From positions 68,525,147 through 68,589,146 of the forward strand of contig NC_080694.1 in NCBI RefSeq assembly GCF_030445035.2: 64,000 nt of DNA. Reading direction: 5' to 3'. Origin of the DNA: Dasypus novemcinctus. Taxonomy: Eukaryota; Chordata; Mammalia; Cingulata; Dasypodidae. The position numbers and the translations under genes are program-made. Shown one piece after another: positions 25,871 through 37,581 of the stretch. How positions within the stretch are numbered: the first letter of the stretch is position 1; each line of letters starts with the position of its first letter. Below the pieces are notes generated by a model, which worked only from the letters and a program-made list of their open reading frames with translations, was not told where the DNA came from and ran no database searches.

Positions 25871-26249
25871 CAACTGTGCAACCCTCAGCATCACACCAAT
25901 ATTCTGATTTTTTAGCTATAAATTTGCATATTCCAATTATTTCATGTGAGAGGGACCATGCAACAATAGTCCTTTGTGTCTGGCTTGTTTCAGGTGACGT
26001 CTTCAAGGTTCATCCCTGTTGTCACCATGTGGTTGAACTTCATTCTTTCTGTGATTGAATGATGTTCCACTGTATGTATACACCACATTCTGTTTGCCCC
26101 TTCCTGTGCTCATGGGCACCTGGATTGGTTTCATCTTTTGACAACTGTGAACATGAACATCAGTATGCAAATACCTTTTCCAGTCCCAAGATCCCAGAAG
26201 CGGGATCAACGGGTCATATAGTGATTCTATACATCACTTTTTGAAGAAC

Positions 26250-26689
26250 TGTCCCCGTCTCCTTCCCGCCCAGTATTGGCAGCCGGCGCTGCCCCTCCTT
26301 CTCCCCCTCTCAGTCTTCCGCCTAGCCATTATCTAGACAGCCCACACTTTCCCCTTCCCCTCCCTTGCTCCTAACCTCTTAGCCAGCTTACTGTCCAGTA
26401 ACTGCCTACGCAAGCAACAGCACCCACCGGCACCAATCAAGTCCCTTTACGTATCCCTAGACCCTATAAAACCATGTCCCCTTCAACAATAAAGTAGACT
26501 TGTGCCTAGACCTAGTCTCTGTGGTGTTCTTGCTTGCACCGCGCGTCCCCTGTGCCTGAGCGGAGAGAGCGAGGGCCCAACGGCTTCGTGCCGAACCCCC
26601 TCCTCTCCTTCGACCGCGAGGCAGCCCCCGTCCGGAGAGCCCGCCCGGCCAAACGCACCGACCCTCCCGGAGGCCCACCGCTGCCCACA
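26250..26689 (+). mobile_element. Solo LTR, class II type, fossil
   Basis: A 440-bp TG...CA element flanked by the 6-bp duplication AAGAAC (26244-26249 and 26690-26695). It has TATAAAA near 26465 and AATAAA near 26490, followed by an AGACTTGTGCC motif shared with the other LTRs in this window. It sits inside an old L1, whose sequence continues cleanly on both sides. Confidence 0.85.
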
Positions 26690-26984
26690 AAGAACTGCCA
26701 AACTGTTTTCCATAGTGGCTGCAGCACTCCACATTCCACCAACAATGGATGAGATTTCACATCTCTCCACATCCTTGTCAATGCTTGTTATTTTCCATTT
26801 TCTTTATCATAGCACTTCTAGTAAGTGTAAAATGGCACCTCATTGTAGTTTTGGTTTGCATTTCTTTAATAGCTAATGATGTTGAACCTTTTTTCAGGTA
26901 CTTATTAGTCATTGTATATGTTCTGTGGAGAAATGTCTATTCAAATATTTTGCACATTTTTTTTGGTACTGGATACCTATAAAA

Positions 26985-27410
26985 ATATTTAATCATACAA
27001 TATGTTACACAATATATTTGATTCATAGTAACGCAATCATACAGTATTTGTCCTTTTGTGTCTGGCTTGCTTTGCTCAGCATTATGTCCTCCATGTTCAC
27101 CCATGGTGTCATATGCTTTACAACTTCATTTCTGCTTACAACTGCAAAATATTCTATTGTGTGAATAGACCACAGTTTGTTTATCCATTCATCTGTTGAT
27201 GGACACCTGGGGTTTTTTCCAACTTTCGGCAATCGTGAATAATCCTACTGCGAACATCGATGTGCAGATGTCTGTTTGTGTCACTGCTCTCAGTTCTTCT
27301 GGGTGAATGCCCAGCAGTGGTACTGCAGGGTCATGTGGCAACTCTATATTCAAGGCTGTAAACCTTTTTATGAAACAGCACAGTTCTGGGATGTTTCCAT
27401 CCCAGAATTC
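26985..27410 (-). mobile_element. Second L1 3' fragment inside the old L1
   Basis: Repeats the same L1 interval already present at 25900-26249 (TTTATCCATTCATCTGTTGATG, GAACATCGATGTGCAGATG), so it is a separate insertion in the same orientation. Confidence 0.6.
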
Positions 27411-28700
27411 TTAGCCAGTCACAGACTGTATCTTAAGTCTTAATTGGAATTTTAAAATCTGTACACATGTAACAATCAAAATAGTGCAATCCATTTTTTT
27501 CCTTCCTTTGCAGATCCCCTTCCTTCCTTCCCCCAAAGGGATTGTTATTAAGGGATGTCTGAGTTTTGCCCTTTCCAGAATCTTGTGCACCCACAGCTCT
27601 ACAGCTTGGCTCAGAGCAAAAAGCATTTCTTATATAACAAGAAACAATTTAAGAACTATCCTTAGCTATGGATACATTAAATTTGTTTACTCTACACCTG
27701 ACTTAGCTTTGCTTTCCTCATCCCTTCCTATTTGAGGAACTCAAACCTTAACTTTACAACTCCTTACAATTTCCATTATTACTTGGGAGTAGAGTGGGAC
27801 TGGGGGAGAAAGTTGGCTTGTTTTGTGGTAGGAGATTCTGAGAATGGCAGATATTTATTTTTGAAATCATTAAAGGGGAAGATGGCAAATGTTCCTTCAT
27901 ACTCTGATAATGAAATCATTTGTAGGCAAATACCAGAAAACTTCTAGTCTTACACACATTCTTGGTGATGTTGCTATCTTGGCTGAGCTGGCACACCTGC
28001 GGCTTTCAGATGCCCAGGGTAGATCCTGCTCATCCATGGGTGAGACCAGCCTGTGGCTTCTTCAAAGGGCATTTTTAGTATAACATGTTCCTCTTGATTG
28101 TGTGCTTCTTGGCCATTTGTGTTCTGGCTTCAGGAGCCCTTTCCTGGAGGTTCCTGTTGTTTTGGAATCTTCTTTCTTTCCTATTTTAGTTAGGACTCCA
28201 GCTGGTTCTGTTGCCCAGTGAGCTCTACCACATCCAGCTGTAGATTCTTGATCTTGTCGCTGAAGTCCTCCTCTGAGAGCCAGTTGTCAAACTCAGCAGA
28301 TGGGTGGCCTCAACCAGTCTGGGGCCATCTTTGTTTGAGTCATTTAATGGTGGCAGCTACCTGAATAGACATGTCTACCAAGCAACTGCTTAGTTCACAT
28401 TTCTGATTTACTATTAAGCCTGAACATCAGGGAATCAGGAAACTGCTTCCCACTGCCCACAGCAGCTTTACTCATCTCTCCCTGTCCAGAGTGGCATTGG
28501 GCATCTCGGTCAGGTTTGTTCATTCCTTTGCCTCCACGACCTGGTGGGGGGTGGGCAAGCAGAGGATGTGGGCATCGGAGCTGCCACCTTCCTCCTGGGC
28601 CGTGGCCACTCAGGCGCAGCCCCCTTTCCTGCTGCCTCCTCTCCAAACCCTCCTGCTGCAGCCCCCAGCCTGAGACTGGGGCCACTGGGCATAGCTTGTT
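27411..28700. other. Insert of unknown origin, possible retropseudogene
   Basis: Not L1 and not seen elsewhere in the window. On the minus strand a short frame reads FDNWLSEEDFSDKIKNLQLD then VVELTGQQNQLES, which looks like a real coiled-coil protein, within otherwise broken sequence. I could not name a parent gene. Confidence 0.4.
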
Positions 28701-31083
28701 TGTATTTTTGTTGTTGAGTTCAGGATTTCTTTATTTTTCTCATGATATTAGCCTATGCGATGTGTGATTTCCAAATATTTCCTTCAGTTCTGTAGATTGT
28801 CTTTTGACTGATGCTAAAGTCCTTTGATGCACAAAAGCTTTATATGTGTCTATTTTCTTTTACTGCTCATGCTTTGAGTGTAAAGTTTAAGAAACCATTG
28901 CCTAACAGTAAGCCCTGAAGATGCTTCCCTGTTTTCTTCTAGCAGTTTTATAGTTTTTTCTTATATTTAGATCTTTAATAGATTTTGAGTTTATATTTAT
29001 ATATATTGTGAGGTTGAGGCCCACCTTCATTCTTTGACATATGCATACCCAGTTTTCCCAGAACAATTTATCAAAGAGACTATTCTCTCCTAATTGAGTG
29101 GACATTTTCTTCAAATACCAATCACAATAGTTCATGAATAGAATATCAGTAAGTCCACTCTAATCCACACTCTATTACTCCATCCTGTGGACCCTGGAAT
29201 GGTTGTGTCCACTCCACATCTATATCAAGAGGGGGCTTAGATTCCACATGGATGCTAGATGCAATTCTCCTGCTCTCAGTTGTAGGTACTCTTGGCTCCC
29301 TGGTGTGGTGGTTGACCTTCTTCACCTCCATGTTAGCTGAGTGGGGTAAGTCCAATAAACCAGAGTTGCAAGTCTGTTGAGGCTCAGGGCCTGGCTATCA
29401 CATGGTCATTCCAGAGATTCAGGTCCCCTGGGTATAAAATAAACCCCAGCACCAACTACAGATCCATTAAAAGTAACAGGAGAGGCTTGTGAACAAAGAT
29501 CACATCTGAGTCCAACTCCATCACACAGAAACACAAACTCCAAAATAGGGCCAACTGACATGTCACTGAACTCAATCTGCCATGACCATAGAACATGCGG
29601 GTCTCTGTAGGCCTCAGAAGAACAAACACCTGGGGTTGTATCTACTTTACCTGTCTCTGGGACTCTGCTGAAGTGTGCATAAGGGCAACCCCTCTGATAA
29701 CCTCCCATCTCTTTTTGGAGACTCATGAGACATTCTGCTGGTCCGAGTTGACCCCTTTATTAAAGGTCATTTTGTAGTTACATCATCAGCTGCTACTTGG
29801 TAGTAATCCCTTGGTGCCAGGGAGGCTCATCCCCGGGAGTCATGTCCCACACTGGGGGGAAGGCAACACATATACATGCTGAGTTTGGCTTCGAGACTGG
29901 CCACATTTAAGCAACATGGAGGCTCTCAGGAGGTAACTCTTAGGCACCCTGCAGCTCTAGGCCTTGTTCTTACTTCAGGTGCACAGGCTTATAAGCATAG
30001 TCATTAGTATCAAGGGTTCATTGTTGGACCTTCCTTCTTTTTTGGTCTTTGCCGTTGCACTTGGGGGATTGTTGCTGTTCAGTTAGAGACTGTGATAGAG
30101 CTCCCCTGGCTAGGAACTCAGCACTCCCTCAGTTGTCATTTTTAATTGTAACCACTATGAAAATATCCAACATTTTTATGTACTCTGGATATATGCCCTG
30201 TGGGACTCCCTGCCAACCATGTGTCCCCTGTCAAAAACATCTCACACCAGTATTCCTCCCCTGCGATTGTTAAACCTCTCTGTGATCCAAAACTTCTTAA
30301 AAAATGAAGCCAAATGTATTGCCAGGTTCCATTAATAGTAAAATGCAATATAGTGGTGAGTTTAAAGGTTAGATATAGAATACGTATTAATTTAGAAAAA
30401 ATTAAGGTAAAAATAAATTGGGGTATCAAAATATTTAAAAATGCAAAAGCTTTGTTTTTGATGTTTTGCCTTCCATCACAGCAATAAGTGTTGCCCTCTA
30501 TGCAAATTGGCAAGGCAACTTCTTCCATCTTTTCCTCAGTGTCTATGTCCTTTCTTTTTCTTTTTCCTAATTATTAAGCTTATCTTCACAAAAGTTTAGG
30601 TCACAGTAATTCATATATACAATATACAGTACTCCCACATATCCAACATAAAACCCTTTTCCCTTCCACAGCAATAATCTTTTCACATGTTCATAATATA
30701 TTTCCTGAAACTGATGTACAGATATTGAGACAATAGATTTCAAATAAGGTAACATTTGGGTTTACATTGTGGTTTATATTTTAGACTATACAATTTTCTA
30801 AATTTTTAGTTATCTTATGTTTTACATTATAATTTGCATTTTAGCCTATCAGCCCTTATACATTTTTGGTGTACTTTAACATGTCTCATATCCATCCTTG
30901 TGTAATCTTGTGGAACACTTCTATTGCGCACACAGTTACATTGATTCCATCTATTCAATACCTCTTTCCCCCTCTCCTCAGGGCCCACAGTAACAGTCAG
31001 TCTTCATTGCTTAAAGGGCCATGTTCAGAGATACTTGCAACAAAGTTGAGGGCTTGACATGCTCAACTGCCCTAATGCATTGG

Positions 31084-31719
31084 TGTGGGAGGAGGGGCAC
31101 CCGGCTTGCCTCAGTGGCAAACAGTGCAGCAAGAGGTAACACCGCCTCTGCCCACTGGGCCTAGACAAGGTGACCACGCCTGACTAGGCCTTTGCTGCTA
31201 ACGGCTAGCCGGCACCGCCCTCCCCCTTCCTATCTCCCGCCTAGCCCAGCTCTCACTTCCCCTCCCCCCTCCCTTAAACCTAATCTCTTAGTACGCTGTT
31301 TGCCCAGCAACAGCTTCAGCCTATCAAGAGTTAGCACATACTCTACTGGCCAATCACTAGCCCAATTCCAGAACATTGCCTTATATGGAAACAGCATTTG
31401 CCCTAGCCAATCAGAACCCGCCACACCACTCCCCAATCCTATAAATCTGCATCCCCCTCCGCAATAAACCAGACTTGTGCCATCAGCCTGTCTCCGCGAC
31501 TTCTTCCTGGGTCGTGTGCCCTCCACACCTTCGGAGCCCCCGAGGGAAGCCTCAGCGGCCGTATGAGGCTTTCTTCCCCACTCCAGGGACCCCTCTCGTC
31601 CCACAACGGGACCCCACTCGTCCCTTAACAGGGACCCCGCTCATCCCACAATGGGACCCCACTCGTCCCGCAACAGGGACCCCGCTCGTCCCTTAACAGG
31701 GACCTCGTTTCGTCCCTCA
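31084..31719 (+). mobile_element. Solo LTR, class II type, with internal tandem repeats, fossil
   Basis: A 636-bp TG...CA element flanked by the 6-bp duplication CATTGG (31078-31083 and 31720-31725). It carries CCTATAAATC near 31438, AATAAA near 31463 and the shared AGACTTGTGCC motif. Its 3' part is an array of a 22-23-bp unit (31586-31719). It lies within a minus-strand L1 3' segment; the related copy near 52.55-52.6 kb shows the uninterrupted sequence. Confidence 0.85.
31586..31719 (+). repeat. Minisatellite within the solo LTR
   Basis: About six copies of a 22-23-bp unit of the form GGGACCCCACTCGTCCC plus a short AACA-type spacer, with alternating variants. It makes up the last fifth of the LTR downstream of its polyadenylation signal. 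Confidence 0.85.
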
Positions 31720-32524
31720 CATTGGGAGCCACGATTTCTCTCGAGAGATACAATTCCCTCTATTTGAGAACATCAGTCCTCCCCAGGATGTGGGTATACC
31801 TTCACTCTCATTATATGGGTCTCTATCCAATGATATAACCCACTATGGCAAAATGAGCACTCACACACTCCCTGGGAGACTGTCCTGTGTCAGATTATCC
31901 CCTTTAAGCATCTTAAACAGGTAACCTTCCTTATTATATTTTTGAAAAAGTTTTCTTAGCATTATACTCTCAACCCAATACAAATTTGATGATTGGTTTT
32001 TCCATTTCTGCAAAGAAGGCCTTTGGAATTTTTATTGGGATTGTGTTAAAAGTACAAATTCTTTTGTGTAGAATTGTCACCTTAACAGCATTTGGTCTTC
32101 CAGTCTTTAACAGACTGATGTCTTCTTTGGTTTCTTTCAGTAATATTTTGTAGATTTTTTGTGTGTGTACAATTTCATTACATATTTGGTCAAATTCGTT
32201 TATAGATATTTGATTCTTGTACTTGCTATTGGAAATGGAATTTTTTTAAATTTTCTCTATAGATTGCTCAGTACATGTATATAGACACTACGGATATTTC
32301 GTGTGTTGATCGTTTATCCTGCCACTTTATTGAATTCGTTCATTAGAGCTAAAGGCTGGGTTGTAAATTTTCCAGTATTTTCTATATATAGATTATGTCA
32401 TGTGGAAATAGGGAACATTTTGCGTCTTCCTTTAAAATGGGGGGACTTTTATTGCTTCTTTTTGCCTAATTGCTTCAGCTAGAATTTCCAGCACAATATT
32501 GAGTAAGAGTGCTGGCAGTGAGTA

Positions 32525-33170
32525 TTTTAATTTCCCAATGGGCTGCTTATGCAAAGTACCAGAAATGTGTTGACTTCTATAAAGGGTATTTATTTGGCCA
32601 TGAAAAATCCAAACCAAGGTACCATAAGAGGTTCTTTCTCAACAAAGTCAGCTACTGTGGGTCTTGATGTGTTGCCATGTGGAGAAGCAAGATGGCACCC
32701 ATCTCTGCAGAGGTCCCTGCCTTCCCCTCCAGAATCTCCCATTCCCTGGAGCTCAGCTGTGAGCAACCAGGCATAGGGCTTGTCTCCTTCCGGGCCTCTT
32801 GTATACATCTCCACTGCCACACTCTCTTTCCAAGTTCAACTGTGCTCTCAGACATCCAGCTGGCTCCTCTCCTCCTGAGCTGCTCCCTAGACCAGCCTCC
32901 TGGGGGCTTGTGCTTAAGGAATCCTTGGTCTCATGTTGCAGAATCAAATATCTGCTCCCTTTGTTCTCTGCCTCTCCCTTTTTGTCAGACCCAGTAAGAG
33001 GGCAGAGACTCATTCATGCCCCACTGACGTAATTCAGTCAAATGAATCTCACACCCACATGAATGGGTTAGTTTACAACAGACTCTCTCTTTTTCTGATT
33101 CATAAAATAATTTCCACAGGAATGGTTAGTTTAAAACATAGTATGTTGCTTTTCAGGCTTCATAAAATGA
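32525..33170 (+). repeat. Dispersed repeat inserted in L1, family unknown
   Basis: About 640 bp that interrupts L1 ORF2-antisense sequence, which resumes at GGGCATCCCTGTTTTGCAC. No open frame of interest and no clear terminal repeats. Confidence 0.5.
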
Positions 33171-33604
33171 TTTCATACTGCCACAGTGGGCATCCCTGTT
33201 TTGCACATAATCTTAGGGAACGTTTTCTATCTTCTGACATTGAATATGATGCTAGCTGAGGGTTTTTCAAATTGTGCCCTTAAGCATGTTGAGGAAGTTT
33301 CCTTTATCCCTAAATCTGGGTGCTTTTATTAAGAGGGATGCTGGATTTTTTTCAAGTATCTTTTCTGCTTCATTTGTGATAATCATGTGTTTTTTCTCCC
33401 ATTGTTCTATAAAAGTGACAAAATACATTCATCAATTGATTCTTATTTTGAACCACGCTTGCCTGGCCAGTGACATTAGGTGGTAACTCAGAATTCCAGA
33501 ATAGACAACTAACAACAAAGATTGTATACAGATAGATGTACACACAAAAAAAACCCACTTCCCAACCACTTCCTTTTTTTATAATATCTGTGACTCTTTA
33601 TTTT

Positions 33605-34905
33605 TTCTTTATTTTTTAATGTTACATTCAAAAAATATAAGAGGTTCCCATATACCTCCCACCTCCGCTCACCCCACTACTCCCACATCAACAATCCCCC
33701 CTCCACTACAGCACACTCATTGACTTGGTGAACACACCCTGGAGCACCACCACACCAGGATAACAGTCTGCATTGTAGTTTACACTCTCCCCCCATCCAC
33801 CCAGTAGGCTATGGCAGGATATATAATGTCCAACATCTACTCCTTCAACATCATTCAGGAAAACTCCAAGTCCCAAGCACACTCCCATACCACATCTCTT
33901 CTTCCCTCTACCTGCCCACAGCAAATACCGTGGCCACTTTCTCCACATCAATGCTACAATATCTTCCATTACTAGTCACAATAGTTCCATAGTAGAATAT
34001 CAGTAAGTTCACACTAATACATATTTCATTCCTCCATCCAGTAGACCCTGGGATGGTAATATCCACTCCACCTCTATATCAAAGGGGCTTAAATTCCACA
34101 TGGATGATGGATGCAATTCTCCTGCTTGCAGTTGTAGGAACTCTTGGCTCCCTGGTGTGGTGGTTAATCATCTTCATCTTCCTGTTACCTGGCCTGGGTA
34201 AGTCTAATGAACCAGAGAGTAGGAGTTGCAGAGGCTCAGGCCCAGCTGGCACATGGGCAGTCCAGAGATTAAAGTGTCCTGAGTATACACCAACCCTAGT
34301 GCCAACCACAGGTTCAGTAAAAGTGACAGAAGAGGCATGTGTAGAATGGTCACCTCTGAGTCCAATGCCATCATACCCAGGAACACAAATTCCAAAGTAG
34401 GGCCAACTGACACAGCACTGAATTCCAGAGCAATTTGCCATGACCATAGAAACTGTGGGTCTCCATAGCCCTCAGGACAACCAGTACATGGGATTGTATC
34501 TACTTTGGCTGTCTCTGGGGTCCTGCGAAGACGTGAATAAGTACAACCCCTCTGATGACCTCCTGATTCTGTTTTGAAGATTCTTAGCCATATAAACTCA
34601 TTTGTCTTTGCCATTTCTGCCTTTTATTCAAGGTCAAAAAGCAGTTTTTAACACATGGTTCTACATGTAAGCTGAGATATTCTGCTGGTCTGAGTTGAAC
34701 CTTTTATTCAAGGTCTTTTTCTAGTTACATTACCAGTCAGGGCTTGGTAGTAATCCCTTGGCACCAGGGAGGCTCATCCCTGGGAGTCATGTCCCATGCT
34801 GGGGGGAAGGTAATGCATTTACATGCTGAGTTTGGCTTAGAGAGTGGCCACATTTGAGTAACATGGAGGGTATAAACTCCTTATGTTGAAATTAGAAACA
34901 TCTAA
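33605..34905 (-). mobile_element. L1 3'-segment, diverged
   Basis: Minus-strand family member. The region matching the 69-codon frame of the younger copies is disrupted here. Confidence 0.7.
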
Positions 34906-37150
34906 ATTGCATTTAATTGGACCAAATAATTGAGTGGGAAATCTGTCTAAGAAATATGTCACATAGCAAGAATTCTGAGCTTTAATTTATGGAGAACTTT
35001 GAGCCACTTTATAAATCCCCACCTGGCTACATCCCATCATAGAGAAAGTGCATGCCTTGCCCAACATCACTCTCATAACTGATGATAGATGTCTTCCTTT
35101 TCTTTTCCAGAAAGGACTTTTTTATATGGTTTAAGCACCACATGGGGGGCTACACTCAACTCTGGCAGAACAAGCTTCACCATCCAGATGAGCCACGAGA
35201 GACTGATGGTCTTGTGATGAAACACTCCGGCTTCTCCCCAGACCCTCCTTCTCAGGACATGGGGGGAGAGCCCAGAAGGCACATTGCACCACCCCAGGAA
35301 GCTGGAGTACAGACACATGGCCTCCCTGGTCTGGGTTCCTGCTCTAAAGATGGACCTGAAATCCAGCAGCTCAGCACCCTCTTATTATGAACACAGAACC
35401 TCATGCTCCACCAAGAACTTTTGGATACTTGTGAGATTTCCAGGAGGTTCCTGTGCACAGAGAAGTTGGGGCTCCCTGGTCTACATGACTTTCAAATGTG
35501 GTGCCAGAGCTGAACAGTCACTCGAGTGTGGCCCATGGATCGCTGGGCTCTGGGAGGTCCATGGATCAGTCCTTGCTCCTCTCCTTTCTGTAGCTAATCA
35601 CACTCTAGGGGACCTCCTCCTCTCCTTGGGTGCAAAAGATCACTCACAAGGCCTTACCCCCAAATCTGTGTCTCTAGCCCAGACACTTCTTCTCATCTCC
35701 AGATTCATATTTCCAATAGGAACTGACAACCACACTTACATTTCTGATGGACAATTAGTTTCCAATTTTCCTAAACAGAAGCCTGAGAATATGGTCAGAG
35801 AAATCTTAACATGTGTCTCCTTTTCAAAAATGTCCCTTTTTGTGGAGAAAACTTAAGCCTTCCCGTATCCACAAGCCCCAAGATCTGTCCAACTTCTGCT
35901 CGTCTCCATGATGCTGCTGCAGCCATTCAAGCCTCCTGCTCTTCCCAGAACCACAGGGCACCCCTGCTCACCACAACACACTGCCCAGTTCTCTTCCCAG
36001 ACATCCTCATAGATACCCACTTCATGACCTTCAAACTGTCCTCGAAGGTCACGGACTCAGTGAGGTCCGCACTGACCAACCCAGTTTACAGAACACCTTC
36101 CCTGCACTGAAACCATAGATTTTTAGCTGTTTTTAGTTCACAAATATTTCCCAGAAGCTAAAAAGGGGCGTCCTGCACAGTCCTCCACCAACACGAGGTG
36201 CAGGAGTGGTCAGTGAGGACCCCCCCCCCCTCAGTGCCTTTCCTAACACAGCTGTGTTCTCCTGGCAGCAATGACACAACCTCCACTCACTTGACACTGA
36301 GGCCAACAGGACTGTCCTCAGAAGTGCTACTCTCCCTCCCCTACCCTCCACTCCCTGTGACTACAGCACAATTTCAAATCCCTCCAAGACAAGAGCAATC
36401 CAGGCTAAGACCCCATTGCCCACCTATGGATCTACTCTAGGCTCTGCTCTACACATCCATGGGCTTGGGCTGCAGCTGGCTTTTGAGTCAGGGGAGCTGG
36501 GTAAGGGCAGAGAGGGAGGGCAGGTGGCAGAGAAGGACCAAACTACCAGAAGTTAAATAAAGTCAAAATGTCGATCCTCCTCAGTGCTAATTTCTGAACT
36601 GGTTACTTAGAAAAGATTGGGGAAAGCGTGGCAAGAACAACCAGGCAACAGCCCAGCACAAGGGTAGGAGCTGGACGGTCTGGAAATCAGTCTCTCAGTG
36701 TCAGAGATGCTCCTGGGCAGGAGCTACCTTGGGCTTCGTGGGTCAGGGATGGTCAACATGACACCTGCTGGAGTCAGAGACAGGGACACAGAGCAGGAGG
36801 AGAGCAGACCTCATGGAGAGGAGCAAGAAAAGCCACGTTCCTCCATCATCACAGAACCACCAAGCAAACAAGAAATAAGGGGTGCTGAGGGTGGACCAGG
36901 CTGAGCGGGGATGACCGGCTGCATGAGCCCTCACTGCCCAAGGTTCTGCAGATGGACAAGGCCTGGTGACGTCTGAGACCCTGTGACCTCAGGTCCTGGA
37001 AGGACAGAATCCTACTGCAGGGACAAGGACACAGGAGCAGTGAGCACAGCCCAGCCAAGAGGTGGATGAGTCAAAGCCCACATGGATGGAGCACCGACTG
37101 GACACAGGCCTGTCCACCCTCAGCTCTTCACAGCAGCACTCAGCACAACA
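34906..37150. other. 3' flank of the intact class I gene, no gene recognised
   Basis: Single-copy sequence. A 190-codon plus-strand frame (35284-35856) shows no recognisable domain. Confidence 0.4.
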
Positions 37151-37159
37151 GACACGGGT

Positions 37160-37581
37160 TCTGGAAGATTCCCAGGACAATTTACTTCCTCTCTAGTTTT
37201 AGAATATTCCTCTCTGATGCTTGATTCCTCAATCCCACCTAATAGCAAGACTTTGTAAAAGCAACATCATACACGTTCACATTTTCAAGGGAAGCAGGAC
37301 GGGGTAGCTCAGGATACCATGAAGTAAGACAGGGCTGTGGACATTCCACACCCAGCTCTCCTGAGCAGGACGGTTGCTCGGGGCAGGGAACACAGGTACG
37401 TGTGGGGGATGTAGGGGACAGGAGCGAGCTACCTTCCCATCCTCCAGGATACAATGGGAATGCAGATACACAGATGCCAGCTGAGGAAGGAAAGTCTTTA
37501 CATCCAAAGGAAGGGGTCTTGAAGTCACACGAGGGGCGTGAACAGCTCTTGAATCTCTCCGTCCCCCACGAGGCAGCTTTG
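37160..37581 (-). other. Probable 3' untranslated region of the class I gene
   Basis: After the TGA the sequence keeps class I 3'UTR character: ACAAAGCTGCC shortly after the stop resembles the ACAGCTGCCTTG of human genes, and a run near 37170-37200 resembles the usual 3' end. I see no AATAAA on the minus strand here, so the polyadenylation site and the end coordinate are estimates. Confidence 0.5.

Larger units (their letters stand above)
29127..31925 (-). mobile_element. L1 3'-segment, near full family length, carrying a solo LTR
   Basis: Minus-strand copy of the family at 17.3 kb, extended at its 5' end as in the copy at 50.3 kb. It has the 69-codon frame at 29146-29355. A solo LTR (31084-31719) sits in its 5' part. 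It is itself inserted in the old L1. Confidence 0.75.
25262..33480 (-). mobile_element. Ancient L1 split by nested insertions
   Basis: Segments appear in consensus order on the minus strand: 3'UTR parts at 25262-25500 and 25900-26249, then 26696-26985, 28700-29125, 31930-32520 and 33170-33480. The last reaches the reverse-transcriptase region of ORF2 (ACATGATTATCAC, cognate of MIISIDAEKAF). Between them lie a repeat (25500-25870), a solo LTR (26250-26689), a second L1 piece (26985-27410), an unassigned insert (27411-28700), an L1 3'-family copy holding another solo LTR (29127-31925) and another repeat (32525-33170). The frame is long dead. Confidence 0.75.

Noticed and set aside
35284-35856. 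190-codon frame downstream of the class I gene
   Set aside because: No domain, no signal peptide, no paralogous support; likely chance.
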